A stretch of DNA of 64,000 nucleotides from an uncultured Bacilli bacterium (lineage in GTDB: Bacteria > Bacillota_I > Bacilli_A > RF39 > UBA660). Positions 16,181 to 25,962 of this stretch are shown piece after piece. Location: positions 124,001 to 188,000 of the forward strand of contig CAKOOR010000001.1 in NCBI GenBank assembly GCA_934098505.1, in the 5' to 3' direction. The notes beneath the pieces were generated by a model. It did not search any database, was not told the DNA's origin, and saw nothing but the letters and a program-made list of their open reading frames with translations. The translations under genes and the position numbers were made by a program. Position 1 is the first letter of the stretch. Each line of letters begins with the position of its first letter.

Positions 16181-17131
16181 ATGAAAAAGAATTTAATATC
16201 CATTGTTGTACCTTGCTATAATGAAGAAGAAGCTATTCCTTTATATTATGAGGCAATGGAAAAACAAATGGCAAAGATGGATTATGTGGATTTTGAAATT
16301 ATACTAGTTAATGACGGGTCAAAAGATAAAAGTTTAGAAGAGATGCGTGATTTAGCTAAGAGAGATAAAAGAATTCGTTATGTGTCATTTTCGCGCAATT
16401 TTGGTAAAGAAGCGGGAATGTATGCCGGCTTAGAAGCTACGACTGGTGATTTTATTACTACTATGGATGTCGATTTACAAGATCCACCAGCTCTTTTAGA
16501 AGAAATGTATAAAGGCATAACCGAGGAAGGATATGATTGTGTTGCAACTAAATCAACTTCAAGAAATGGTTATTCTCCTTTAAGAAAATTATTTACAAAA
16601 TGGTTTTATCGTATTATAGGCTGCATTTCTAAAACTGAAATGGTTGCGGGAGCTCGTGATTATCGTTTGATGAGCCGACAAATGGTTGATGCTATTTTAT
16701 CTTTAAAAGAATATAATCGTTATTCGAAAGGCTTATTTTCCTTTGTTGGTTTTAATACAAAATGGATAGAGTTTGAAAATCAGGAGCGCAGTGCCGGTAC
16801 CACTAAATGGAACTTTTGGAAGTTATTTTCTTATGCCGTTGATGGTATCGTTGGTTTTTCAACAGAACCTTTGTTATTTGCAGCATTTATTGGTTTAATT
16901 TTTTGCTTAATTGCTTTCATTATGATTATTGCAATTATTGTTAGAACTATTATTTGGTCAGATCCAGTTGCTGGTTGGCCAAGTCTAGCATGCATAATTT
17001 TCTTCGTTGGGGGAATTAACTTGTTTTGTACCGGAATTATTGGCGAATACTTAGCTAAAACTTATCTTGAAACAAAGCATCGTCCTATCTATATTGTTAA
17101 AGAAACAGAAAAGTCACGAAAGGATAAGTAG
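16181..17131 (+). CDS. GT2 glycosyltransferase, polyprenyl-phosphate type (GtrB/DPM-like)
   Basis: 316 residues. The GT-A fold begins SIVVPCYNEEEAIPLYYEAM, with the NDGSKDKS loop, the FSRNFGKEAGMYAGLE motif and the metal-binding DVDLQDPP. Two C-terminal membrane helices (about 230-256 and 266-290) are typical for enzymes that load a sugar onto polyprenyl phosphate at the inner membrane face. The GtrA-like protein upstream is the usual partner. The next gene starts 2 bp later, indicating an operon. Confidence 0.88.
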   Translation: MKKNLISIVVPCYNEEEAIPLYYEAMEKQMAKMDYVDFEIILVNDGSKDKSLEEMRDLAKRDKRIRYVSFSRNFGKEAGMYAGLEATTGDFITTMDVDLQDPPALLEEMYKGITEEGYDCVATKSTSRNGYSPLRKLFTKWFYRIIGCISKTEMVAGARDYRLMSRQMVDAILSLKEYNRYSKGLFSFVGFNTKWIEFENQERSAGTTKWNFWKLFSYAVDGIVGFSTEPLLFAAFIGLIFCLIAFIMIIAIIVRTIIWSDPVAGWPSLACIIFFVGGINLFCTGIIGEYLAKTYLETKHRPIYIVKETEKSRKDK

Positions 17132-17133
17132 TT

Positions 17134-18600
17134 ATGGGGATTATTGTTTGTATTTTACTCGGCCTTTTTATGGCTTTTGAACCAATTACTGATAATGATT
17201 ATTTCTGGCATGTCGTAGTAGGTAAATGGATAAATAATAATCATATTATTCCAAGTAAGGAATTATTTTCTTGGGCTAGTGGTAAGGCTTGGGTTGCTCA
17301 TGAGTGGTTAAATGAAGTTATCATGTATAAGTTGGGAAATATGGGTTGCTTATTTTTAATGTTAGCCATTTTCTTAATCTTGTATATTTTAATGGCTAAA
17401 ATGTTGAAATTAGAATGGAAAAAACTTTTTGATTTCCGTTTATGTTATTTTCTATTGATGACGGTTTTCTTTAAAGTTACGGGACCACGTCCATATATAG
17501 TAAGCCTTGTTTTCTTAGCTTATTTAGTATATGTTTTATTTAGTTATTTAGATGATAAAAAATGGGCTCAAAAATTAATTTATACTTTACCAGTATTACA
17601 AATTTTATGGGTTAATTTTCATGGTGGGTCTAGTAGTTTAATATATCTATTTATTATTGGCATTTTTATGTGTGATATCTTTGTTAAAATATTTAAATTT
17701 AAACCTAATAGATGGAATACTTTTAAATTAGATAAAAAACAAATAAAGACTTTAGGAATAGTACTTGTCTTAACGATTGTGGCTTCTTGTTTGAATCCAT
17801 TTGGACCAAAGATGCTATTGTATCCTTTTACTAATATGTTAGATGATTCGATGACTAGTTATATTTTAGAATGGAGTAGTCCAAGTTTTCATAATATGTT
17901 AGGTTTATATATTTTTATAATGATAGCTTTTCCTTTATTTAATTTGATAGTACAAAAGAAAGATATGAAAATGCATGAGATTGGTTTTCAATTAATGTTT
18001 TTCTTTATGGCTTTAAAGAGTCAAAGATTTATAGGAATGTACGGTATTTATTCTTGTTGGAATGTTGGTAAATATTTCTTTGTTACTGAGGATATGTATG
18101 ATTATTTAAAGAAACCATTTAAAAAGTTAGAAAAACCAATTTACTATTTAACTTGTTTAGTATTAGTGCTCGGTACAACTTTAGTTGGTTATAAACAAAT
18201 AAAGTCTTTTAATAATACTGGCATTATAGATAATAATGGTTTTTATAGCGATGAAGCTGTTGCTAAGGTTATAGAGTTAGAACCAAAAAGATTATATAAT
18301 GATTATTCACAAGGCGGTTATTTGTTATATAAATTAGATAGTTTGAATGCTTTAGATAAAGTTAAAATATTTAGTTATGGCTTAGGTGATGTCTTTAGTA
18401 AAGACTTGTTACCGGATACTGTTAATCTTCAAGATTTACAAATGGATCCTAAAGAAATATTAGATAAATATAATTTTGATTATTTACTTACAACTAGTAA
18501 ACATACTCTTCATTACTATTTAGAGGCAAGTAATGACTATGAACTTATCTTTAGTGATGAAATGTGTTATATATTTAAAAAAGTAGAAAAGGCTATATAA
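17134..18600 (+). CDS. Multi-spanning membrane protein, GT-C glycosyltransferase-like
   Basis: 488 residues with about ten membrane helices. The first external loop carries ITDNDYFWHVVVGKWI followed by HEWLNEV, an arrangement of acidic residues like the DxD/ExD loop of GT-C enzymes that use polyprenyl-phosphate sugars. The soluble C-terminal part ends MCYIFKKVEKAI. It follows the GT2 gene by 2 bp, so the pair may load and transfer one sugar. Direct family assignment is uncertain because no other catalytic signature was recognised. Confidence 0.6.
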   Translation: MGIIVCILLGLFMAFEPITDNDYFWHVVVGKWINNNHIIPSKELFSWASGKAWVAHEWLNEVIMYKLGNMGCLFLMLAIFLILYILMAKMLKLEWKKLFDFRLCYFLLMTVFFKVTGPRPYIVSLVFLAYLVYVLFSYLDDKKWAQKLIYTLPVLQILWVNFHGGSSSLIYLFIIGIFMCDIFVKIFKFKPNRWNTFKLDKKQIKTLGIVLVLTIVASCLNPFGPKMLLYPFTNMLDDSMTSYILEWSSPSFHNMLGLYIFIMIAFPLFNLIVQKKDMKMHEIGFQLMFFFMALKSQRFIGMYGIYSCWNVGKYFFVTEDMYDYLKKPFKKLEKPIYYLTCLVLVLGTTLVGYKQIKSFNNTGIIDNNGFYSDEAVAKVIELEPKRLYNDYSQGGYLLYKLDSLNALDKVKIFSYGLGDVFSKDLLPDTVNLQDLQMDPKEILDKYNFDYLLTTSKHTLHYYLEASNDYELIFSDEMCYIFKKVEKAI

Positions 18601-18628
18601 GGTATAGATGAAATAAAGAAATTTTAAG

Positions 18629-18666
18629 AAGAAGTAATAATTGAGAAAAAGGTTACTTCTTTTTTT
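18629..18666 (+). terminator. Terminator after the surface-glycan cluster
   Basis: AAGAAGTAA (18629-18637) and TTACTTCTT (18653-18661) pair perfectly over a 15-nt loop, then a T-run. Confidence 0.85.
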
Positions 18667-18806
18667 CATTTTAAGAAATTAGATGGTTAATTAAACTAAG
18701 GAGTAAAGAAAAAATGAGAGTGAAAAAATTTCTGAATTAGTTAAATATAGTTGCTAAAAGAACAGGGCTATGTTAGGATAAATTAGTAATTAGGAAGAGT
18801 GGTTTT

Positions 18807-20012
18807 ATGGAAAAGTTAAATGTTTATATAAATCAAAAAGCAGAAGATCGAGTTTTAAATAATCATCCTTGGGTTTTTACTAGTGATATTGTAAAAAGAG
18901 ATGAAGGTATCAAAAATGGTGATATTGTTGTAGTTAGAAATAATAAGAACAAATATTTAGGGAGTGCCTTTTATAATGATAATTCAAAGATCGTTTTAAG
19001 AATTATAAGTAGGAATGCCAATGATACGTTTGATTATGATTTCTTTAAAAGAAGAATAGAATATGCTCTAAATTATCGTATGAAAGTAATGCCAAATGAT
19101 TTAAATGCTTTTCGTCTTATTTATGGGGAAGCAGATAATTTATCAGGTTTAACTGTTGATAAATTTAATGATGTATTAGTTTGTCAAATATTATCTTTAG
19201 GAATAGATGTTAGGAAAGATCTTATTTTAAAAGCTTTGTATGAAGTAGTAAGTAAGCATTTTACTATTCGTGGTATTTATTTAAGATGTGATGTTGCTTT
19301 AAGAGAAAAAGAAGGTTTAGAACAATATGTTGGATGGTATGATGAAATACCTGTAGAAGATAAAACAACAACCACTGAAATTATTGAAAATGGTCTTAAG
19401 TATATAGTAGATTTTAAAGAAGGACAAAAGACTGGTTTTTTTCTAGATCAAAAATATAATCGTTTAAGTATCAGAAATTTATCCAAGGATATGACCGTTT
19501 TAGATTGTTGTACTCACACTGGTTCTTTTGCTATGAATGCGGTCTTAGGAGGAGCCAAAAAGGTGGTAGCGCTAGATATTTCGGAAAAGGCTTTAGCAGA
19601 TGCTAAAAAAAATTTTGCTTTAAATAATTTAGAAATAGAAACAGAATGTGCTGACCTTTTTGATTATTTAAGAAAACTTGTTGATAGCAAAAGTAAAGAA
19701 TATAATTTAATTATTTTGGATCCACCTGCTTTTACCAAATCTAAAGACACAATAAAAAGTGCTTTAAAGGGATATCAAGAAATTAATTATTTAGCAATGA
19801 AAGCATTACCACGTGGTGGCTATTTGGCAACGGCATCTTGTTCACATTATGCTAGCGAAGAAGATTTTACTAAGGCAATATTTAATGCTAGTGTGATGGC
19901 TGGGGTTACTTTACGTGTTGTAAAAAAAGCCTATGCAGCTCCTGATCACCCGGAGATTATGGGAATACCAGAAACTAAATATTTAAAATTTTTTATTTTC
20001 CAAGTTGTTTAA
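18807..20012 (+). CDS. rlmI: RlmI-like 23S rRNA (cytosine-C5) methyltransferase
   Basis: 401 residues. An N-terminal PUA-like domain (VLNNHPWVFTSDI) precedes an RlmI-type middle segment (YGEADNLSGLTVDKF) and a Rossmann SAM domain with the characteristic KTGFFLDQKYNR, then DCCTHTGSFAMNA (motif I) and ILDPPAFTKSK (motif IV). RlmI modifies a cytosine of 23S rRNA; the exact target here is inferred by family. It has a ribosome site AGGAAGAG and its own short leader. The next gene is 50 bp downstream. Confidence 0.85.
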   Translation: MEKLNVYINQKAEDRVLNNHPWVFTSDIVKRDEGIKNGDIVVVRNNKNKYLGSAFYNDNSKIVLRIISRNANDTFDYDFFKRRIEYALNYRMKVMPNDLNAFRLIYGEADNLSGLTVDKFNDVLVCQILSLGIDVRKDLILKALYEVVSKHFTIRGIYLRCDVALREKEGLEQYVGWYDEIPVEDKTTTTEIIENGLKYIVDFKEGQKTGFFLDQKYNRLSIRNLSKDMTVLDCCTHTGSFAMNAVLGGAKKVVALDISEKALADAKKNFALNNLEIETECADLFDYLRKLVDSKSKEYNLIILDPPAFTKSKDTIKSALKGYQEINYLAMKALPRGGYLATASCSHYASEEDFTKAIFNASVMAGVTLRVVKKAYAAPDHPEIMGIPETKYLKFFIFQVV

Positions 20013-20062
20013 AACGGTTAAGCATGATATTATAAAAGCTAGCAAAAAGAAGTGGAGAAGTT

Positions 20063-23000
20063 ATGGGAATAGTTGATAATATAAGAAAAAAATATGGTGA
20101 TTACTTGTATTACCGTGCGATGTCAATACCAGAGTGGTATATTAAAAGAACTAATATTTTAACTGATGAAGATGGTAACAAAAAAGTTACTTTTAATGTG
20201 GATATCTTTTATAGTGGCAATTATGTAGTAAATATTATTGTTAATAAAGGGGGAAGTGTTTTAAAAAATACTTGTACTTGTGATGATTATAAAACCAATA
20301 AAATTTGTCAACATATATTAGCTTGTCTTCTTAAAAAGAAAAATGATTTTTTTACCGAAGAAGAAATATCATTAAAAAAATCCCAAGATATATTAAGTAA
20401 TTTTGTAAATCCAGGTAATAATAATTCTAAAAGGGCTAAAGAAGAAATAGAATTAGAAATAGACATAACAGCAACTTATGGTAATTATATAATTAAATTA
20501 AAAATTGGTCAAAAAATGAAATATTCTATCAAAACTAAAGATAAATTTAAAGAGTTAAGGGAAGCTTACTTTAACAATACTGATATGGTTTTAGGAAAAA
20601 AATTAACCTATAATAAAGAAAATTACTTTTTCAATGAAGAAAATAAGAGAATAATTGAATTTTTATTTAACTATTCTGAAGTTAGCATTAACAAATATGA
20701 AGTCGTTGACGAACCATTAAAACTAAATAGTCGAGAATTTGGCGAATTATTAAATTTACTAAAGAATAAAAGGTTTACATTAGACGAAAAAATAATATAT
20801 AAAATTGTTAATGATTTTCCTACTAAGTATCATTTAGAATATAAGGATAATAATTATCAATTTTATATTGAAGATTTTGAAAATTTTGTTATTGTGGATA
20901 CTAATTGTCATTATGTTATTTATAATAATGCTTTATATATTTTGAAGCTAGAAGATAGGCATATCATTAAAGAATTAGAAGATAACCATATAGAGAAAAT
21001 AGTTTTTGCTAAAGAAAATTTAGAACTATTTAAAAATGGTCTTTTAAAGAAAACTATGAATATCTTAGAAGTAAATGATAATGTTAAAGAAATTAAGATA
21101 ATAAAAGATAAAAAAATTAATTTATATTTTGATTTAAATGAAGATAGTATTACGGCTAAAGTAATGTTAAAATATGGGGACGAAGAGTTTAATTATTTTG
21201 ATGATGTTAAAGAAGTTATAAGAGATAATGAATTTGAAAAGAAAGCTGTAAATGATTTGATTAATTATGGTTTTGTCCAAGATAGAAATAAATTTGTTAT
21301 TTTAGATATGGATAGTACTTATAACTTTTTAGATAATGGGCTTTCTTATTTCACAGAAAATTATACTGTCTTTACGACAGAAAAAATTAAGAAATTGAAA
21401 ATATTTAAAGATACGAAAGTAAGGTCTAATTTCTCTATTGGTAAGGATAATATCTTGTCGTATGACTTTGCTATTGATAATGTTGATAATAAAGAAGTAG
21501 CTTCCTTACTTACAGCAATTAAAAGTAAGAAGAAGTATTATCGTCTAAAAAGTGGTGATGTTATATCTTTATTTAATAATCAAAATTTAGAAGATTTTGA
21601 GGCTTTAACTACGGATTTAGATATTGATTCTAAAGATTTAAAGAAAAAAAATATTACAATTCCTAAATATAGAGCTTTCTTTATTGAAAGTTTAAAGAAT
21701 AATCGTTATCAAGAGATAAGTACTAATAGTAAATTTGACGATTTTATTAGTAATTTTAGTGCTTATAAAAAAGCTAGTGTCACTTTTACTAAAGAAGAAA
21801 AAGAATTACTTCGCGACTATCAAAAAGATGGGGTTAAATGGTTATATACAATTTATAAATGTGATTTAGGAGGCATTTTAGCTGATGAAATGGGATTAGG
21901 TAAAACCTTACAAGCTATTATTTTCTTAAGAAAATTGCTTCAAGAAAAACCAGAGGCTAAAATTTTAATTGTATCGCCAACATCACTTGTTTATAACTGG
22001 GAAAAAGAATTTCAAAAGTTTGCACCTGAACTTAAATATGTCGCAGTTGCCGAAAATAAGAAAAAGCGTCAAGAAATTATGCAAAATTTTGAGGATTATA
22101 ATATCTTTATTACGACTTATGGTTTAGTTCGTAACGATAATGATGAGTATGAAAATAAGAAGTTTGAAGTTTGTATTATTGATGAGGCACAAGCTATTAA
22201 AAATTATCAAGCGGGAATGACTAAAGAAATTAAAAAAATTAAGGCTCGGACAAAAATTGCTCTAACAGGAACACCACTGGAAAATTCTGTTTTAGAATTA
22301 TGGAGTATCTTTGATTTTATTATGCCGGGATACTTAAATTCTATTGTAAGATTTAGAGAAGCTTATGGTATTAAAGATGTAGATAAGGATTCTTTAAAAC
22401 GCTTGGATAACTTAAATTATCAAATAAGACCATTTATTTTAAGAAGAAAGAAAAAAGAAGTTTCTAAAGAATTGCCCGATAAAATTGAACAAATAGAGTA
22501 CTTAGATATGTCGGAAACTGAGAAGGCTATGTATCAAAGTTTAGTAGAAGACACTAAAGAAGAGATAAATAATATTATTTCGAGTGAAGGATTCGCAAAA
22601 GCGAGATTTAAAATTGTTACTTTGTTAACCCGACTAAGACAGTTATGTATTTCGCCAGCTCTTTTAGATAAAGATTATACTGAGGAGTCAGTTAAGATTA
22701 AAAGACTACTAGAAATAGTTAAAGAATTAATTAAAGACAATCATAAAATATTAATATTTAGTTCGTTTAAAAGTGCAGTAGAATTAGTTAGAAATGAGTT
22801 TGCTAAAGAAAGTATTTCTAATTATGTAATTGATGGGTCCGTATCCGGAAAAGATAGAGTCATGTTAGTTGATGCTTTTAATAAAGATAAAACAAGTTGT
22901 TTTTTAATCACTTTAAAATCGGGAGGAACTGGACTTAATTTAACAAGTGCCGATATAGTAATTCACTTAGATGTTTGGTGGAATCCTCAAGCTGAAAATC

Positions 23001-23230
23001 AAGCAACCGATCGAGCCCATCGTATTGGTCAAACGAAAAAAGTTACAGTTCTAAAATTAATTAATAAAGGAACAGTGGAAGAAAAAATCATTGAGTTACA
23101 AGAAAAGAAACGCATTTTAAGTGATAATTTGATTGAAGGTAAAAATACGGCGACTCTCGATACTTTAACTGAAGAAGAATTAACTAATCTATTAAGCATT
23201 GGCTATGAAACGGATAAGGATAGTAATTAA
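20063..23230 (+). CDS. SNF2-family helicase with N-terminal SWIM zinc finger
   Basis: 1055 residues. A SWIM finger is formed by C71, C73, C82 and H84 (CTCDDYKTNKICQHILACLL). A long middle region resembles SNF2-associated domains. The motor shows LADEMGLGKTLQAI (Walker A), VCIIDEAQAIKN (DEAQ), ALTGTPLENS, and in the second lobe LKSGGTGLNLTSA and RAHRIGQTKKV. Bacterial relatives (YwqA/HepA-like) are dsDNA translocases that remodel protein-DNA or polymerase complexes. It appears monocistronic or cotranscribed with the methylase gene. Confidence 0.9.
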   Translation: MGIVDNIRKKYGDYLYYRAMSIPEWYIKRTNILTDEDGNKKVTFNVDIFYSGNYVVNIIVNKGGSVLKNTCTCDDYKTNKICQHILACLLKKKNDFFTEEEISLKKSQDILSNFVNPGNNNSKRAKEEIELEIDITATYGNYIIKLKIGQKMKYSIKTKDKFKELREAYFNNTDMVLGKKLTYNKENYFFNEENKRIIEFLFNYSEVSINKYEVVDEPLKLNSREFGELLNLLKNKRFTLDEKIIYKIVNDFPTKYHLEYKDNNYQFYIEDFENFVIVDTNCHYVIYNNALYILKLEDRHIIKELEDNHIEKIVFAKENLELFKNGLLKKTMNILEVNDNVKEIKIIKDKKINLYFDLNEDSITAKVMLKYGDEEFNYFDDVKEVIRDNEFEKKAVNDLINYGFVQDRNKFVILDMDSTYNFLDNGLSYFTENYTVFTTEKIKKLKIFKDTKVRSNFSIGKDNILSYDFAIDNVDNKEVASLLTAIKSKKKYYRLKSGDVISLFNNQNLEDFEALTTDLDIDSKDLKKKNITIPKYRAFFIESLKNNRYQEISTNSKFDDFISNFSAYKKASVTFTKEEKELLRDYQKDGVKWLYTIYKCDLGGILADEMGLGKTLQAIIFLRKLLQEKPEAKILIVSPTSLVYNWEKEFQKFAPELKYVAVAENKKKRQEIMQNFEDYNIFITTYGLVRNDNDEYENKKFEVCIIDEAQAIKNYQAGMTKEIKKIKARTKIALTGTPLENSVLELWSIFDFIMPGYLNSIVRFREAYGIKDVDKDSLKRLDNLNYQIRPFILRRKKKEVSKELPDKIEQIEYLDMSETEKAMYQSLVEDTKEEINNIISSEGFAKARFKIVTLLTRLRQLCISPALLDKDYTEESVKIKRLLEIVKELIKDNHKILIFSSFKSAVELVRNEFAKESISNYVIDGSVSGKDRVMLVDAFNKDKTSCFLITLKSGGTGLNLTSADIVIHLDVWWNPQAENQATDRAHRIGQTKKVTVLKLINKGTVEEKIIELQEKKRILSDNLIEGKNTATLDTLTEEELTNLLSIGYETDKDSN

Positions 23231-23321
23231 AGATAATAATTAATTTTGTTTAAGAAGTTATGATTATGAAACCAAATGGATAGTAATTGTGACTTTTTTG
23301 TTACATTTCGAAAACTTTTTC

Positions 23322-23350
23322 TTGACAATAAGCAAACTTTATGCTAAAGT
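23322..23350 (+). promoter_or_regulatory. Promoter of the 135-aa gene
   Basis: TTGACA (23322-23327) and TAAAGT (23345-23350) with 17-bp spacing, about 40 bp before the ATG; a GGGGGA ribosome site follows. Confidence 0.7.
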
Positions 23351-23391
23351 AGTACCCGTTTAGACGAGGTCTATAACAGGGGGAATAAAAA

Positions 23392-23799
23392 ATGGGAAAA
23401 GATAATATTATAGATTTTAATGCTAGTATAAGATTAAAAATTGTTGAAGATGATTTTAAACATGATAAAAATGTAGTCGCAGTTACTGGCGCTATTAGAC
23501 CAGAATTAAAAGAAGAATGGAACAAGCTTTATGATTTAGAACTAAAAAATTATGAAGAAAGTGGGGCATTAGATTGTCGATTCATTAATATGAAACCTTA
23601 TCTTTTGAGTCTGTTATTTAATTTAACAAGTGGCGTAACGGTTGCTGAGGCTTGGGAGATGTTTGAATGTTTAGACTTACCAGAAGAAATTCAAAAAACA
23701 GCAGTAGCTTTAGCTATAAAATTTAGTCCGCGAGGAAATGATTTAAGATTACATATTATACGTGAAAATGCTAGAAAAAATATAAGAATAGCTAGATAA
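23392..23799 (+). CDS. Hypothetical protein (135 aa)
   Basis: A soluble protein with no recognised family. It starts MGKDNIIDFNASIRLKIVED and contains a mostly helical C-terminal half (TSGVTVAEAWEMFECLDLP). It has a strong promoter, a very good ribosome site (AGGGGGAATAAAAA) and its own terminator, so it is a well-expressed single gene. The higher-than-average promoter quality may mean an abundant small protein. Confidence 0.6.
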   Translation: MGKDNIIDFNASIRLKIVEDDFKHDKNVVAVTGAIRPELKEEWNKLYDLELKNYEESGALDCRFINMKPYLLSLLFNLTSGVTVAEAWEMFECLDLPEEIQKTAVALAIKFSPRGNDLRLHIIRENARKNIRIAR

Positions 23800-23824
23800 T
23801 AATTATTATTAAATATTAAAAGTG

Positions 23825-23850
23825 AGAAGTTTTAAAAAGACTTCTTTTTT
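23825..23850 (+). terminator. Terminator after the 135-aa gene
   Basis: AGAAGT (23825-23830) pairs with ACTTCT (23840-23845), followed by a T-run. Confidence 0.75.
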
Positions 23851-23917
23851 GATTGTTTGAAGAAATAGAGAATGTTATAATTGATATTAAGAAGAAATTT
23901 AGAAAGAAGAAAAAAAT

Positions 23918-24973
23918 ATGTTTGATAAAAATTTAAATAAAAGAATATTGGCTTATGTGATAGACAGTACGATTGTGCTTTTACTTATCCTTTTAATTAC
24001 AAATATTAAATATTTAAATCCAACTTTTGATGATGCTTTAGAAAAAAGTAATACATTGGAAAAGTTAAATACAAGTAATATATTAATTCAAAATTACTTA
24101 CCAATTTGTTATAAAGATGAAAAGATTGAGGAAGAAGAATATAATGAATTAATAAAAGATAATGAATATTTTGGCTATTTAGTAGTAGATGCTTATAGTG
24201 ATAAAGTAATCACTAAAGAAGAATATGATCAGATTCTTTTAGAAGCTAAAAATATTTATAATGAAAAAGCACCTAGTATATATAAAGAAGCACTAAAGGC
24301 TAACTGGTATACTTATGTAATTTATTTTGTAGTATATTTAGCTTATTTTGTAATATTTAATTTAATTACAAACGGCATAACTTTGGGTAAAAAGATAACA
24401 GGATTACAAATTGTTAATGTTTCTAATAGCAAAATAACCTGGAGTCAATATTTAGTTAGAAGTTTCCTTGCTTATGGATATTTTATTTACTTAATTGAGA
24501 TTGTAATTCCTTATATTATTCCGGATAATTATATTGTTAAAGTGGCTGGTATTTTATCTTTAATCATGAATACTTTGCAAATAATTGTTGCAGTTAGTGT
24601 AATTTTTAATACAGAACATCTTGGACTTCATGATAGATTAGCTAAGACTAAGGTTATTGATCCTAAGGATAAAGTTTTAGAAGCTAGGATAATTGATTTA
24701 CAGTTATTAAGTGATAGTAAGGCTCGTGAACTTGAGAAAATTACTAAAGAAGAAGTAAAAGACGGTAGAGTAATAAATGTTTCTGATAAACAAGAAAATG
24801 GAAAAAAAGATGCCCCCATTACAGATAAGCAAAAGTCAAGAATTAGTAAAGATAAAAACCTGAATAATAAGAAAGAAAATTTAGAGATTAAAAATACTAA
24901 TTATAAGAAAAATAGAGAAGAAACTCCAGCAGAATCTAGTAATAAAGAAAATTCGAGAAACCAAGAAAGATAA
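23918..24973 (+). CDS. RDD family membrane protein with charged C-terminal tail
   Basis: 351 residues. An N-terminal helix (LNKRILAYVIDSTIVLLLILLI, with the RDD-like R and D), a soluble loop of about 100 residues, then three helices around ITNGITLGKKITGLQIV, the second signature of the RDD domain, and HLGLHDRLAKTKVID at the end of the domain. The last 90 residues are Lys/Glu/Asn-rich and likely disordered in the cytoplasm. RDD proteins are of uncertain function, some being ion antiporters. The loop insertion between helix 1 and 2 is long for the family. It precedes a lipoprotein gene by 37 bp. Confidence 0.8.
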   Translation: MFDKNLNKRILAYVIDSTIVLLLILLITNIKYLNPTFDDALEKSNTLEKLNTSNILIQNYLPICYKDEKIEEEEYNELIKDNEYFGYLVVDAYSDKVITKEEYDQILLEAKNIYNEKAPSIYKEALKANWYTYVIYFVVYLAYFVIFNLITNGITLGKKITGLQIVNVSNSKITWSQYLVRSFLAYGYFIYLIEIVIPYIIPDNYIVKVAGILSLIMNTLQIIVAVSVIFNTEHLGLHDRLAKTKVIDPKDKVLEARIIDLQLLSDSKARELEKITKEEVKDGRVINVSDKQENGKKDAPITDKQKSRISKDKNLNNKKENLEIKNTNYKKNREETPAESSNKENSRNQER

Positions 24974-25010
24974 TAAAAATAATGATTAATATGATAAGAA
25001 GGAGTAACAA

Positions 25011-25793
25011 ATGATAAAAAAATTAAAAAGTGTGTTAATGGTATTAGCAATAATATTATTATGTGGTTGTAGTACTATAAGTACAAATATGCGGGTTAAC
25101 AAAGATAAAAGTATGAATATTACCTATCTTATTACTTTGGATAAAGAATATCTTGGTAATAAAGCTTTCAATGAATTATTTAGTAGTAAAAATATAAACT
25201 ATTTGAAGAATAATGGGTATACTGTAACAGATTATGATGATAATGATACCTTCGGTTATAAAGTTAGTGCTAATATTAAAGATATTGATACCGTTAGTCA
25301 AACAGATAATATTAAAATTAATTTATATGATTTATTATATAGTGATATTCAAAATGAACTTTATATTTTTAGTAGAGAAGAAAATTTTTTGAAAAATAAG
25401 TATACAGCTGATTTTTATGTTAATTTAACTGATGCCGTTACCAATAATAGTAATGTTTTAAAAGATATGGTGGTACCGCCAAAAGTAAGTTACGAATTTA
25501 CTTTGAATTTACCTGAAAAGTCGTTAAGTAATAATGCTACAAATGTTAGTGAAGATGGTAAGACATTAACTTGGCAGTTTGATAATGTTATTAGTGGGAC
25601 TAATAATATTAATTTTACTTTTGAATTATATAATAAGCAAGCTTTAATGGTTTTGTATGTCTTTATTGGATTAGTAATATTAATAATCTTAAGCATGATA
25701 GTTAGATTTTTTACTTGGATAAGTGATATGACTAAAAAAGTTCAAAAAAGTTTCTTTGAAAGAGCCCAAAAGAAAATGGAAAAAGGTTCATAG
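25011..25793 (+). CDS. LppM-like lipoprotein with C-terminal membrane anchor
   Basis: 260 residues. A signal peptide ends in a lipobox ILLCGCS, making Cys20 the likely lipidated residue. The next 190 residues (NMRVNKDKSMNITYLITLDKE) resemble the LppM domain of actinobacterial and firmicute surface lipoproteins. One membrane helix follows (ALMVLYVFIGLVILIILSMIV) and a basic tail, so the domain is tethered at both ends outside the cell. Cotranscription with the RDD gene is likely (AGAAGGAG ribosome site). The stop codon falls within the terminator stem. Confidence 0.75.
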   Translation: MIKKLKSVLMVLAIILLCGCSTISTNMRVNKDKSMNITYLITLDKEYLGNKAFNELFSSKNINYLKNNGYTVTDYDDNDTFGYKVSANIKDIDTVSQTDNIKINLYDLLYSDIQNELYIFSREENFLKNKYTADFYVNLTDAVTNNSNVLKDMVVPPKVSYEFTLNLPEKSLSNNATNVSEDGKTLTWQFDNVISGTNNINFTFELYNKQALMVLYVFIGLVILIILSMIVRFFTWISDMTKKVQKSFFERAQKKMEKGS

Positions 25794-25819
25794 ATAAAAC
25801 AAAATATCTATGAATTTTT
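25787..25819 (+). terminator. Terminator overlapping the lipoprotein stop codon
   Basis: TTCATAGATA (25787-25796) pairs perfectly with TATCTATGAA (25805-25814), then five T. Confidence 0.88.
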
Positions 25820-25962
25820 ACATATATGAGTCTAAATTTAGTATAATATAAATACTTTTTAGCAGGTTTAAAGAAGATTAGTTTTAAATCTAAAATTAAA
25901 AGATAAAATTATTTAGTAAATAGAATAAGAAATTAAAAGAAAATAGTGGGGAGGTAAAATTC